DNA of 64,000 bases from Tabrizicola sp. (GCF_016793705.1 NZ_JAEULO010000021.1:62001-126000), one strand, 5' to 3'. Counted from the first letter of the stretch, positions 14,910 to 23,896 are shown. Notes: generated by a model from the letters alone, not told the origin. Made by a program: numbers and translations.

Positions 14910-16448
14910 TTACAGGAAACTGCGGATCGTCGCGATGGCGCCGTCCAGTGCCTTGCCTTCCTCATCCCTCAGCGCGGCCTCGCGCAGCCTTGCGGCCCAG
15001 AGGGCGGCATCATCGCGGTCCTTGACCAGGGCGATGGCGGCGAGGACGCGGTCGAACTTGGACAGGCCGCGGGCGTGAGTGTCGGAGTAGCCCTTGACCA
15101 GTCGGCGGCAGCGGATGACCTCCACCGCGAGGTCGTAGTTCTGCGGAAGGTAGGCAAGGGCGGTGGCGAGCCAAGCCTCACGGTGGGCCGTCTCGGTTGC
15201 GTGGCGCAGGGATTTGAGCCGCCAGCCTTTCAACCCGCCAAGCACATGCAGCATCAGGAAGCCGCGAAGGCTGTCGGTGCGCAGGCGGCGGCCCTTGTTG
15301 AACAGCCGGTCGACCAGCGCCATCCGGCGCGGGTTCGCCGCCCAGCGCGCACCCATCCGGGCGGGGAGAAGGGAGACCAGTTCCTCGGCCCTGGGGTGGA
15401 GGAATTCGGTGACGTGGAGGAGGTGCTTGTCCTGCGCCCCCATCTCCCCGGCGATGCGGCTCATCCGGGTGGCGCGGGTCTTCTCGTTCGCAACGCGGAT
15501 GATGTCGTCATAGGCCATCGCGTTGGCGAGGTGTTTCGCCGCTTCGCGGGTCAGGGCGAAGGGGGCGCGGTCCTGCGTGAGGACCTGGTCGAGACGATCG
15601 AGATAGGCACGGCCATAGGCAATGTCCTGGAAGTCGACCACCTTGCGCAGGCCGGGGCGCGCCAGCTCGGCAACTGGCGCAGGCAATCGGTCGACACGGG
15701 CGGTCAGCGTTGCCCATTCGGCGAGCAGGCGGGCGGGACCCTTCGGGGCATCGCCGGATGCGACGGATTTGGAGGGCACGAGCTGGGCCGCGCCGGTCCG
15801 GGCGGCCTCGTATCCCGCAGCGAAGGCTTTCAGCGAGGGCTCGACCCCCTTGCCGCCCTGGGCGATGGCGGCCTCAAAGGCCTCGCGCGGGAAGGGCAGC
15901 ACTTCGGCGGCGGCCAGCGCGCCGAACAGGCTGGCGGAGATGACGGAACCCTGCGCGATGGCCAGCGCGTCGAAATCGGCGGCGATGAGGCGGCGGGCGG
16001 CGACCTCGGCGGCGGCCAGCACCTCGGCCCCATCGGCGATGCCGTCGCCGGGGACGGTCTTTTCGCTGACGGCGAGCGAGCGGTGGGTGGAGGTGATCAG
16101 CGTGGTGCGGTCGGGGGTGACGAAGCCGCGGATGATGGAGCGTCCGGCCTCCATCAACTCGGCGGTGATCATGATGTCCACGTCACCGGCCGAGGGCATC
16201 AGCGAGAAGACAGGGGTGCCTTTCGCGGCAGGGGCCATCTCGACATAGTAGACGGTCGCCCCGGTGCGCTGCGCGACCCCGGCGACGCTGGTGGCCTGCG
16301 CGGCGTAGCCGTTGGCGCGGGCGAGATCCTCGATCCAGCCGGTCAGCACGCCGCCGCCCTGCCCGCCGACGGCAAGGAGGGCGAGTTTGATGATTCCCTG
16401 GGTTGCGGGGTCGACGGGGCGGGGGTCGAGGCCGGGATGGACGGTCAT
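14910..16448 (-). CDS. iorB: indolepyruvate:ferredoxin oxidoreductase, beta subunit
   Basis: 512 residues. The N-terminal part is the pyruvate-ferredoxin-oxidoreductase gamma-type domain (LALLAVGGQGGGVLTGWIEDLARANGYAAQATSVAGVAQRTGATVYYVEM, 22-71). A long C-terminal region (DUF6537-like) is typical of the extended IorB of proteobacteria. Family knowledge: with IorA it decarboxylates aryl-2-oxoacids to aryl-acyl-CoA, reducing ferredoxin. The ATG overlaps the iorA stop (ATGA). An in-frame upstream extension would read antisense-like sequence inside iorA and was rejected. Last gene of the cyclase-marR-iorA-iorB operon. Confidence 0.88.
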   Translation of the reverse strand: MTVHPGLDPRPVDPATQGIIKLALLAVGGQGGGVLTGWIEDLARANGYAAQATSVAGVAQRTGATVYYVEMAPAAKGTPVFSLMPSAGDVDIMITAELMEAGRSIIRGFVTPDRTTLITSTHRSLAVSEKTVPGDGIADGAEVLAAAEVAARRLIAADFDALAIAQGSVISASLFGALAAAEVLPFPREAFEAAIAQGGKGVEPSLKAFAAGYEAARTGAAQLVPSKSVASGDAPKGPARLLAEWATLTARVDRLPAPVAELARPGLRKVVDFQDIAYGRAYLDRLDQVLTQDRAPFALTREAAKHLANAMAYDDIIRVANEKTRATRMSRIAGEMGAQDKHLLHVTEFLHPRAEELVSLLPARMGARWAANPRRMALVDRLFNKGRRLRTDSLRGFLMLHVLGGLKGWRLKSLRHATETAHREAWLATALAYLPQNYDLAVEVIRCRRLVKGYSDTHARGLSKFDRVLAAIALVKDRDDAALWAARLREAALRDEEGKALDGAIATIRSFL

Positions 16449-18592
16449 TTGCCAACCCCAAACGTAAGGCGGCGGGCCTCGCGGCGGCGTTGCAGCGCGG
16501 CGATGATGCCGCTGCGGAAGCGGGCGAAGCTGCGTTCCCACCGGGTTGGGTTGTGGACCACATCGGCACGGTAGAACGAGGGGCAGAGGATCGCGGCATC
16601 GGCGACCTCGCCACAGTTGCCGCAGCCGACGCAGGACTGGTCGATGCTGGCGACGGGGTCGTCGCGCAGGGGGTCGTCCAGGCGTTTCAGCGACAGGGAC
16701 GGGCAGCCGGACAGGCGGATGCAGGCATGGTCGCCGGTGCAGATGGATTCGTCCACGCCGAAGCGGGGGGCCTCGACCCGGCGGCCTTCCTTGATGGCCT
16801 TCTGGGTCAGCGGCTTCTCGCGGCGCTGCTTGTTCAACATGCACTCAGACGAGGCGACGATGACCTTGGGGCCTTTCACCGGCGTGGTCAGCGCCTCGCG
16901 GATCGTGTCGCGCATCTTCGCCACGTCATAGGTGCGGTCGATCTGGCGCACCCAGTCGATGCCGATGCCCTTCAGCGCCTTGGAGATCGGGTTCTTGGTC
17001 GCCTTCGACGCATTGTCGGCGCGGGAGGACATGACGTCCTGCCCCCCGGTCGCGGCGGAGTAGTAGTTGTCGACGATGATCGCCACGCCGTCGGACCTGT
17101 TGAAGGCCATGTTGGTGAAGCTGGAGGACAGGCCGTTGTGCCAGAACCCGCCGTCGCCGATGATCGCCACCGGGCGCTTCTCGCCCCCGCCGTCAAAGGC
17201 GCCGTTGGCAGCGGGGCCGAGGCCATAGCCCATCGTCGCACCACCGATCTCGAACGGGGGCAGGCTGGCGAAGAGGTGGCAGCCGATGTCGGCGGCGATC
17301 TGGTGCTTGCCAAGCTCCTTCTCCACCAGCTTCATCGCGGCGAAGATCGGGCGCTCCGGGCAGCCGGTGCAGAAGCCGGGCGGGCGGATCGGGACGGTCT
17401 TGGTCAGGTCGGGGATGGCCGGGCGGTCGGTGTTCGGCGCGCGGACCTGGGCGGAGAGCAGTCCGGGCGAGGCCTGTTTCAGGAAGCCCTCCACCGCGTC
17501 CAGCATCACGGCGCCGGTGTATTCTCCGGCCATCGGGAACAGGCCCTTGCCGTGCAGTTTCACCTGGCTTCCGGCGCGGTAGAGGAAGCTGCCGAGCTGG
17601 GTCTCGATGAATTCCGGCTGGCCTTCCTCGACCACCAGGATGTTGTCCTTGCCCTGGCAGAAGTCGAGAAACTCGGAGGAAATCAGCGGGTAGGCGACGT
17701 TCAGCACATAGATCGGCACCTCCGTCGCGCCGTAGATGTCGGCAAGGCCCAGCCGTTGCAGGGCACGGATCAACCCGTTGTACATGCCGCCCTGCACGAC
17801 GATGCCGAGGGGCGCGTCCTTGGGGCCAAAGAATTCGTTCATCGCATGGTCGCGAATGAACTTCTCCGCGGCGGGCCAGCGGTTCTTCACCTTGTCCTGT
17901 TCATGGGCGTAGGACATCGGCGGCAGGACGACGCGGTTGAAATCGCTGCGGGGGTTGGACAATGCGTCCTTCACCGTCAGCTTCGGGCGCTGGTTGTCCC
18001 GCGCGGTGAAGCTGCCGGTGACATGACAGGACCGGATGCGGACCATCAGCATGACCGGGGTATTCGAGGCCTCGCTGAGGTCGAACCCGTCCGACACCGC
18101 CTTGACGATCGAGGGCAGGTTCGGCCGCGGGTCCAAGAGCCACATCTGCGCCTTCATCGCAAAGGGGTGGGTGCGTTCCTGCATGATGCTGGACCCCTCG
18201 CCGTAATCCTCGCCCACGATGACCAGCGCGCCGCCGGTCACGCCGGAGGAGGAGAGGTTCGCCAGCGCGTCCGAGGCGACGTTGACGCCGACCGGGCCCT
18301 TGAAGGTGACGGCGCCGCGGATCGGGTAGTGGACAGAGGCAGCCAGCATGGCGGCGGCGGCGGCCTCGTTGGCATTGGCCTCGTAGCGGACACCGAGGTC
18401 GGTGAGCAACTCCTCGGCATCGGCGAGGACGTCCATCAGATGAGAGATCGGCGCGCCCTGATAGCCGCCGACATAGCCCACGCCGGATTCGAGAAGCGCC
18501 TTGGTGATGGCAAGGATGCCTTCGCCGGTGAAGGTTTCCCCTTCGCCCAGCGTGAGGTCCTCGACTTGTGCCTTGAAGCTGCGTTCGGCCAT
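16445..18592 (-). CDS. iorA: indolepyruvate:ferredoxin oxidoreductase, alpha subunit
   Basis: 715 residues. In order: a pyrimidine-binding TPP domain (VGYVGGYQGAPISHLMDVLAD), a central domain, a TPP-binding domain (GDGGFWHNGLSSSFTNMAFN with NNYYSAATGGQD-like residues), and a C-terminal ferredoxin part with two Cys clusters (ICTGDHACIRLSGCPS and QSCVGCGNCGEVADAAILCP) for two 4Fe-4S centres. This is the complete IorA plan. Oxidation of aryl-pyruvates from aromatic amino acids is the known reaction. The pairing with a cyclase, a MarR regulator and a divergent molybdenum hydroxylase suggests a specialised aromatic or N-heterocycle route here. Stop overlaps iorB. Confidence 0.9.
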   Translation of the reverse strand: MAERSFKAQVEDLTLGEGETFTGEGILAITKALLESGVGYVGGYQGAPISHLMDVLADAEELLTDLGVRYEANANEAAAAAMLAASVHYPIRGAVTFKGPVGVNVASDALANLSSSGVTGGALVIVGEDYGEGSSIMQERTHPFAMKAQMWLLDPRPNLPSIVKAVSDGFDLSEASNTPVMLMVRIRSCHVTGSFTARDNQRPKLTVKDALSNPRSDFNRVVLPPMSYAHEQDKVKNRWPAAEKFIRDHAMNEFFGPKDAPLGIVVQGGMYNGLIRALQRLGLADIYGATEVPIYVLNVAYPLISSEFLDFCQGKDNILVVEEGQPEFIETQLGSFLYRAGSQVKLHGKGLFPMAGEYTGAVMLDAVEGFLKQASPGLLSAQVRAPNTDRPAIPDLTKTVPIRPPGFCTGCPERPIFAAMKLVEKELGKHQIAADIGCHLFASLPPFEIGGATMGYGLGPAANGAFDGGGEKRPVAIIGDGGFWHNGLSSSFTNMAFNRSDGVAIIVDNYYSAATGGQDVMSSRADNASKATKNPISKALKGIGIDWVRQIDRTYDVAKMRDTIREALTTPVKGPKVIVASSECMLNKQRREKPLTQKAIKEGRRVEAPRFGVDESICTGDHACIRLSGCPSLSLKRLDDPLRDDPVASIDQSCVGCGNCGEVADAAILCPSFYRADVVHNPTRWERSFARFRSGIIAALQRRREARRLTFGVGK

Positions 18593-18595
18593 GGC

Positions 18596-19060
18596 TCAGA
18601 TCTCGTGCTTGCGGATGTTGAGCAGCATCTTCTGCAAGGTGGCGACGAAGGCCTGACGCTCGGCGGCAGGGACGCCCCGAAACATCCGCTCCTGCGCTGC
18701 GTGCATGGGCGGCCAGAGGTTCGCGAAGACGGCGCGGCCCGTGTCGGTGATGACGACACGGACGGCGCGGCTATCGCTGGCATCGGTCTCGCGACGGATC
18801 AGACCTTCGGCCTGCAACTGGTCAAGCGCGCGCGACAGGGTGGATTGTTCGGTCACGGTATAGACGGCGAGTTCCCCCACGAGGGGCGCGTCGACCACGG
18901 ACAGCACGGCAAGGGCGCGGGCCTTCGGAGTGGTCAGGCCAAGCCCGGCCAGTTCCTCGCGAAACCCCGCGTTGTAGCGGCCCATGATCCGGTTCATCAG
19001 ATAGGGCGCGAAGTTGGTCAGGCCGATCTCGGCCAGACCGCGCGGGGCCGCGCCGTCCAT
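18596..19060 (-). CDS. MarR family transcriptional regulator
   Basis: 154 residues with a winged-helix core: LTTPKARALAVLSVVDAPLVGELAVYTVTEQSTLSRALDQLQAEGLIRRETDASDSRAVRVVITDTG. The DSRA-R wing motif is typical of MarR. It sits second in the operon, three bases after the cyclase stop and three before iorA. Such an internal MarR normally represses its own operon and releases DNA when an aromatic ligand binds. A TGCAT-N3-ATGCA palindrome upstream of the operon is a possible site. Confidence 0.88.
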   Translation of the reverse strand: MDGAAPRGLAEIGLTNFAPYLMNRIMGRYNAGFREELAGLGLTTPKARALAVLSVVDAPLVGELAVYTVTEQSTLSRALDQLQAEGLIRRETDASDSRAVRVVITDTGRAVFANLWPPMHAAQERMFRGVPAAERQAFVATLQKMLLNIRKHEI

Positions 19061-19063
19061 TGG

Positions 19064-19855
19064 TCAGCCTCTGGCGACGAGTGCCAGCGCGCGAATGGGC
19101 GAGCCGGTGCCGTTCTGGATCTTCAGCGGTGCCGCGATCAGGATCGCGCCCTTCGGCGGCAGTTTCGACAGATTGGCCAGCGAGGCGAGGCCGTAGCAGT
19201 TGTTCTTGTGCAAGAGGTTGTGCGCCGGGAAGGGCGGCTTCATGCCGCCCGCCTGGCCGGCGTCAGTGCCGATGCACTGGCTGCCCCAGCCGACGATGCC
19301 CTTGTCGATCAGGTATTGCACCACCTCTGCCGTCGGGCCGGGGGTGTGCGGGCCGGTTTCGTTGGCGTTCAGGAACTTCGCCTCGTCATCGGCAAAGCGG
19401 TCCCAGTCCGACCGCAGCACGACCCATTCGCCCTTGCCGATGGCGCCATGCCTCGCCTCCCAGGCCTTCACATGGTCGATGGTCAGCAGGAAATCGGGGT
19501 CCGCCGCGCATTCCTTGCTGAAATCCAGTACGTTGACCGGCGCGACGAGGCGTTGGACCGGGAGCGTGTCAGTATAGCCGTCGGCATAGTCCTTGCCGGT
19601 GATCCAGTGATGCGGCGCGTCGAAATGGGTGCCGGAATGCTCGCCCAGCTCCAGCCAGTTCCAGGCCCAGAACGGCCCGTCCTTGTCGTATTCGCTGATC
19701 CGGTGGATCTTGATCGGAGGGGTGTCCTTCGCAAAATCCGGCGGCAGTTTCAGAAGCGGCGTGTCGGGACCAAGGCTGCCCGAGCAGTCCACCACTTCGA
19801 TCCCGCCAGAGGCGATCATCGCGCCAAGTTGCGCCAGAACATTTCCCGCTGCCAT
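19064..19855 (-). CDS. cyclase family protein (kynurenine formamidase-like hydrolase)
   Basis: 263 residues with the metal-binding HSGTHFDAPHHW motif (GEHSGTHFDAPHHW) and a second block, GWGSQCIGTDAGQAGGMKPPFPAHNLLHKNN. These are the hallmarks of the cyclase/SCO4163 family (PF04199), which includes KynB-type formamidases, isatin hydrolases and other amide- or ring-opening hydrolases. The ATG follows GGGAGGGA. As first gene of an operon with iorAB and opposite a molybdenum hydroxylase, ring opening of an oxidised N-heterocycle is a reasonable idea, but the substrate is unknown. Confidence 0.85.
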   Translation of the reverse strand: MAAGNVLAQLGAMIASGGIEVVDCSGSLGPDTPLLKLPPDFAKDTPPIKIHRISEYDKDGPFWAWNWLELGEHSGTHFDAPHHWITGKDYADGYTDTLPVQRLVAPVNVLDFSKECAADPDFLLTIDHVKAWEARHGAIGKGEWVVLRSDWDRFADDEAKFLNANETGPHTPGPTAEVVQYLIDKGIVGWGSQCIGTDAGQAGGMKPPFPAHNLLHKNNCYGLASLANLSKLPPKGAILIAAPLKIQNGTGSPIRALALVARG

Positions 19856-19878
19856 CGCAATCCCTCCCCAAGGTGACA

Positions 19879-19891
19879 TGCATATGATGCA
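19879..19891. promoter_or_regulatory. palindrome in the cyclase/molybdenum-hydroxylase divergent region, possible MarR site
   Basis: TGCAT-ATG-ATGCA is a perfect dyad 23 bases upstream of the cyclase ATG, in the 210-bp gap between two divergent operons. The gap also has AT-rich repeats of ATGCAAATGCAAAT type at about 19912-19926. A MarR regulator is encoded in the operon, so this is a plausible operator. Confidence 0.4.
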
Positions 19892-20065
19892 GAAATGGGT
19901 AGGGTAATTTAAATGCAAATGCAAATAAAATCGGGGGCCGTGCCGGAGAGGGACTTTTGGCTGGGGTCAGGCCGATGCAGACTGGTCATTGCAGCTTTGG
20001 CCTCGGTGCAGCAAAGTCGGGAGCGAAGACGCACCCAATGCGCTTGGCGCCGGTAGGGAGACGAG

Positions 20066-20932
20066 ATGCGATACCACACACCAACCAGCTTTGCGGATGC
20101 CTCGGCGATTGCGGCAGGGGCCAAGGGAACCCTGCGATTCCTTGCCGGGGGAACCGATGTCCTCGTGCAGATGCGCGCGGGCATGGTTCAGCCGGATGAC
20201 CTGATTGACCTGAAGCAGATTCCGGGAGTCGACCGGATCGAGCGCGCACCCGACGGCGGCTGGCGGATCGGCGTCGCGGTGCCGGGGATCGTGCTGGGCG
20301 CGCATGAGGCGCTGGTGCGCGACTGGCCCGGCGTGGTCGAGGGGATGAACCTCGTCGGCTCGACCCAGGTGCAGGGCCGGGCGACGCTGGCGGGCAATCT
20401 GTGCAACGGCTCGCCTGCGGCAGATTCCGTGCCGGGGATGGTCGCGGCGGGCGCGGTAGTCACCGTGACGGGGCCGAAGGGCAGCCGCGACCTGCCGGTG
20501 GAGCAGGTTCCGACAGGACCGGGCCGGACCTCTCTGGCAAGGGGCGAGGTGATCTCGGCGATCACCCTGCCGCCACGGGGGAAGAACGGCGGCGACGCCT
20601 ATTTGCGCTTCATTCCCCGGACAGAGATGGACATCGCCGTGGTGGGTTGCGCTGTGAACCTGCGGCTTGAGGGCGACAGGATTGTCGAGGCACGGGTTGC
20701 GCTTGGGGCGGTCGCGCCGACGGTGATCCTGTCCGAGGCGGCGGCGAAGGCGATCATCGGCACAACGCTGGATGATTCGGCATTGGAGGCGCTGGCGAAG
20801 GCGGCCGAGGGTGAGGCCAAACCGATTTCCGACAAGCGCGGCACGAAGGAGTTCCGGATCGAAGTGGCGGGCGTTCTGGCCCGCCGGGCGGCGAAGATCG
20901 CCTATGACCGGGCGAAAGGACTGAAAGCATGA
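20066..20932 (+). CDS. molybdenum hydroxylase, FAD-binding medium subunit
   Basis: 288 residues of the CoxM/XdhB family: FAD pyrophosphate loop LAGGTDVLVQMRAG near residue 31 and TLAGNLCNGSPAADSVPGMVAAGA in the middle, then the CO dehydrogenase flavoprotein C-terminal domain. It lacks the extra 4Fe-4S loop of 4-hydroxybenzoyl-CoA reductase beta subunits. First gene of a four-gene operon with ATGA overlaps. It passes electrons from the iron-sulfur subunit to an acceptor. Start ATG follows GGAGACGAG. Confidence 0.9.
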   Translation: MRYHTPTSFADASAIAAGAKGTLRFLAGGTDVLVQMRAGMVQPDDLIDLKQIPGVDRIERAPDGGWRIGVAVPGIVLGAHEALVRDWPGVVEGMNLVGSTQVQGRATLAGNLCNGSPAADSVPGMVAAGAVVTVTGPKGSRDLPVEQVPTGPGRTSLARGEVISAITLPPRGKNGGDAYLRFIPRTEMDIAVVGCAVNLRLEGDRIVEARVALGAVAPTVILSEAAAKAIIGTTLDDSALEALAKAAEGEAKPISDKRGTKEFRIEVAGVLARRAAKIAYDRAKGLKA

Positions 20933-21405
20933 GCAAGATTCACGTCACCACCACCGTCAACGGCGACCCGGTCGAATTCCTGGCGGACCCGCGCGAGACG
21001 CTTCTGGACGCACTGCGCAATCATCTGGACCTGACCGGAACCAAGGAAGGCTGCGGCACCGGCGACTGCGGGGCCTGTTCGGTCACGGTCGACGGGACGC
21101 TGGTCTGTTCCTGCCTGATGCTGGCGGCCGAGGCAAACGGCAAACGGGTCGAGACCATCGAGGGCATGGCGGGCGAGGAATTGCACCCGTTGCAGCGCAA
21201 GTTCATCGAACACGCGGCCCTGCAGTGCGGCTTCTGCACGCCGGGCATTCTGGTGGCGGCGAAGGCGCTTCTGGAGCGGAACCCGGACCCGACGGATACC
21301 GAAATCCGTTACTGGCTGGCCGGGAACCTGTGCCGCTGTACCGGCTATGACAAGATCATCCGCGCCGTACAGGACGCGGCGGCGGAAATGCGGGGGGCTG
21401 CGTGA
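20929..21405 (+). CDS. molybdenum hydroxylase, 2Fe-2S small subunit
   Basis: 158 residues. The plant-type cluster motif CGTGDCGACSV plus a downstream Cys is followed by the second-cluster motifs QCGFCTPG and GNLCRCTGYDKI, as in CoxS/XdhC-like small subunits. Overlaps the FAD subunit by four bases and the large subunit by one base. Carries electrons from the molybdenum site to FAD. Confidence 0.93.
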   Translation: MSKIHVTTTVNGDPVEFLADPRETLLDALRNHLDLTGTKEGCGTGDCGACSVTVDGTLVCSCLMLAAEANGKRVETIEGMAGEELHPLQRKFIEHAALQCGFCTPGILVAAKALLERNPDPTDTEIRYWLAGNLCRCTGYDKIIRAVQDAAAEMRGAA

Positions 21406-23651
21406 TGGCACGGGATGATGTGAAGACCGGATACAAGCTGATCGGCACCCGCCCCAACCGCCCGGACGGGCTGGACAAGGTGACGGGTCGCGCACGCTAT
21501 GGCGCGGATTTCTCGCTGCCGGGGATGCTGCATGCCGCCGTGGTGCGATCGCCCCATGCCCATGCGCGGATCGTGAAGATCGACGCTTCCAAGGCGCTGG
21601 CGCTGGACGGGGTGAAGGCCGTGGTGACGCGCGCCGACCTTCCGACCGGCCTGACGGGCGAAGAGTTGAACCTGCAGGACAACACCCTGGCAGGGGAGAA
21701 GGCGCTCTATGACGGGCACGCGGTGGCGGCGGTGGCTGCGACCTCGGCGCTCCTCGCGCAGGACGCGGCGCGGCTGATCGAGGTGGAGTACGAGGTCCTG
21801 CCGCATGTGACCGATGTCGATGCGGCGATGGCCCCGGGGGCGCCCGTGATCCGTGAGGGTGTGGCGGACTATTCCGTGCCGGAAGGGATGAACGGCAACG
21901 TCGCGCGCTACATGGAGTTCGGGCATGGCGACGTCGATGCGGGCTTTGCCGCTGCGGATATCGTGCGCGAACAGACCTACAAGACCGAGGCGACCCATCA
22001 GGGCTATATCGAACCCCACGCCTGCGTCGCCCAGATGGGTGAGGACGGGCGCGGCGAGATGTGGGTCTGCACGCAGGGCCATTGGTACATCCGCCGGATG
22101 TGCGCCTCGGTGCTGGGGATCGAGGCGGCAGGTCTGCGGGTGACGCCCTCCGAGATCGGCGGCGGATTCGGCGGCAAGACCACGATCTTCATGGAACCGC
22201 TGCCGCTGGCCCTATCGAAGAAGGCGGGCGGGCGGCCTGTGAAGCTGGTGATGAGCCGATCTGAGGTGCTGCGCGCGACGGGGCCGACGGCTTCGGCCTC
22301 GATGGACGTGAAGCTGGGGATGAAGACCGACGGCACGATTACCGCCGGACAGGTCTTTTTCAGGATGCAGGGCGGGGCCTTCCCCGGCATGTCCCCCATC
22401 GGCGAGGCGCTGCCCTGCGCCTTTGCCTGCTACGACATTCCGGCGCTGAAGCATGAAGCGGTTGAAGTGATCGCCAACCGCCCGAAGGCGGCGGCCTACC
22501 GCGCGCCGGGGTCGCCGATGGCGGCCTTCGCGGTGGAAAGCCTGGTCGACGAGATGTGCCGCGAACTGAAGCTGGACCCGATCGCGGTGCGGCTGAAGAA
22601 CGGGGCGAAGAACGGGTCCAAGTCGTCCTACGGGCCGGTTTACAATGTGATCGGGTTGCAGGAGACGCTGGAGGCCGCGAAGGCGCATCCGAACTATGCG
22701 ATTCCCTTGGGCCCGAACCAGGGACGCGGCGTTGCCTCGGGCTTCTGGTTCAACCACGGCGGCGAGACCTCGGTGTCACTGGCGGTGGGTGAGGACGGGA
22801 CGGCGACCGTGATGATCGGCACGCCGGATATCGGCGGCAGCCGGGCCTCCATCGGGCTGATGGTGGCCGAGTGTCTGGGGATTCCTTACGAGGATGTGCG
22901 CGTCAACGTGGTCGAGACCGGCGCGCTTGGCGTGAACGAGCCGACGCATGGCAGCCGGGCGACCTTTGCCAGCGGCAAGGCGGCGGTGGAATCGGCGCGG
23001 CAGGCGATTGCCGAGATGTGCCGTCGCGCCGCCGCCGACTGGGGCATCGACGCGGAAGCGGTCGAATGGAAGGACGGCGCGGCGCACCCGGCAGGGCCGA
23101 ACGCGGGCAAGCACCCGCCCATGACCATCGGAGAAATCGGATCCAAGATGGGCTCGACCGGCGGGCCGATTTCCGGCCACCACGAGGTGACGGCGGGCGG
23201 CTATGGAGCCAGCTTCGGGACGCATGTGGTGGATGTGGAGGTCGACCCGGAAACGGGGCGGACCACCGTGCTGCGCTATCTGGTGGTGCAGGATGCGGGC
23301 ACCGCGATCCACCCCGCCTATGTCGAAGGCCAGTACCAGGGCGGCGCCGCGCAGGGCATCGGCTGGGCGCTGAACGAGGAATATGTCTACGGCACGGACG
23401 GGCGGTTGCAGAACCCGATCTTCCTCGACTACCGCATCCCGGTGGCCTCGGACCTGCCGATGATCGACACGGTGATCGTCGAGGTGCCGAACCCCGGCCA
23501 CCCCTATGGTGTGAGGGGCGTGGGCGAGACGGGGATCACCCCGCCCCTGCCCGCCATCGCCTCGGCCATCGCCGGGGCGACGGGCGCGCGCATCCGCAGC
23601 CTGCCCTGCTCACCGCCCAAGGTGCTGGCGGCGATCAAGGCGAAGGGCTGA
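21405..23651 (+). CDS. molybdenum hydroxylase, molybdopterin-binding large subunit
   Basis: 748 residues of the xanthine oxidase/CoxL superfamily. The N-terminal aldehyde oxidase a/b hammerhead domain (DKVTGRARYGADFSLPGMLHAAVVRSPHAHARI) is followed by the Mo-cofactor domain with GGGFGGKT, AAYRAPGSPMA near the active site, and the catalytic Glu in GVRGVGETG (about residue 708). The AYRAPG loop is not the AYRCSFR loop of true CO dehydrogenase, so CO oxidation is unlikely. It hydroxylates an organic substrate using water; substrate unknown. An ATG one codon after a GTG was chosen because it overlaps the previous stop (TGATG). Confidence 0.9.
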   Translation: MARDDVKTGYKLIGTRPNRPDGLDKVTGRARYGADFSLPGMLHAAVVRSPHAHARIVKIDASKALALDGVKAVVTRADLPTGLTGEELNLQDNTLAGEKALYDGHAVAAVAATSALLAQDAARLIEVEYEVLPHVTDVDAAMAPGAPVIREGVADYSVPEGMNGNVARYMEFGHGDVDAGFAAADIVREQTYKTEATHQGYIEPHACVAQMGEDGRGEMWVCTQGHWYIRRMCASVLGIEAAGLRVTPSEIGGGFGGKTTIFMEPLPLALSKKAGGRPVKLVMSRSEVLRATGPTASASMDVKLGMKTDGTITAGQVFFRMQGGAFPGMSPIGEALPCAFACYDIPALKHEAVEVIANRPKAAAYRAPGSPMAAFAVESLVDEMCRELKLDPIAVRLKNGAKNGSKSSYGPVYNVIGLQETLEAAKAHPNYAIPLGPNQGRGVASGFWFNHGGETSVSLAVGEDGTATVMIGTPDIGGSRASIGLMVAECLGIPYEDVRVNVVETGALGVNEPTHGSRATFASGKAAVESARQAIAEMCRRAAADWGIDAEAVEWKDGAAHPAGPNAGKHPPMTIGEIGSKMGSTGGPISGHHEVTAGGYGASFGTHVVDVEVDPETGRTTVLRYLVVQDAGTAIHPAYVEGQYQGGAAQGIGWALNEEYVYGTDGRLQNPIFLDYRIPVASDLPMIDTVIVEVPNPGHPYGVRGVGETGITPPLPAIASAIAGATGARIRSLPCSPPKVLAAIKAKG

Positions 23652-23896
23652 TGGCGAAGGTCCATCTCTGGGCCAGCCTGCGGCGCTTTGCCGACGGGCA
23701 GGAGGTGGTGGAGGTGGAGGCCGCAACGGTCGGGCAGATGCTGGATGCGCTGGAAAAGGCGCATCCGGGTCTGGGCCCGGCGATCAAGGCGGGGCTCTCT
23801 GTGGCGGTGGACGGCGAGGTGATCGCCAACAACCGCGCCGCGCCCGTTGCAGCGCAAAGCGAGGTCTACCTGCTGCAACGCCTGAAGGGCGGTTAG
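23651..23896 (+). CDS. MoaD/ThiS-family ubiquitin-like protein
   Basis: 81 residues: a beta-grasp fold (VHLWASLRRFADGQEVVEVEAATVGQMLDALEKAHPGL ... VAVDGEVIANN ... EVYLLQRLKGG) ending in the Gly-Gly needed for adenylation and thiocarboxylate formation. Overlaps the large-subunit stop by one base, so it is the fourth gene of the operon. MoaD itself makes molybdopterin, but dedicated MoaD copies inside hydroxylase operons can be sulfur donors or assembly proteins; which applies here is not clear. Its stop overlaps the convergent GntR gene. Confidence 0.8.
   Translation: MAKVHLWASLRRFADGQEVVEVEAATVGQMLDALEKAHPGLGPAIKAGLSVAVDGEVIANNRAAPVAAQSEVYLLQRLKGG

Noticed and set aside
16403-19876. 1157-codon plus-strand frame opposite iorAB, marR and the cyclase
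   Set aside because: It runs antisense to four well-identified genes and has shadow composition (His/Arg/Gly/Asp repeats); no motif recognised.
21405-23651. Aerobic CO dehydrogenase large subunit
   Set aside because: The active-site loop reads AYRAPG instead of the AYRCSFR motif of true CoxL, and no cox accessory genes are present.
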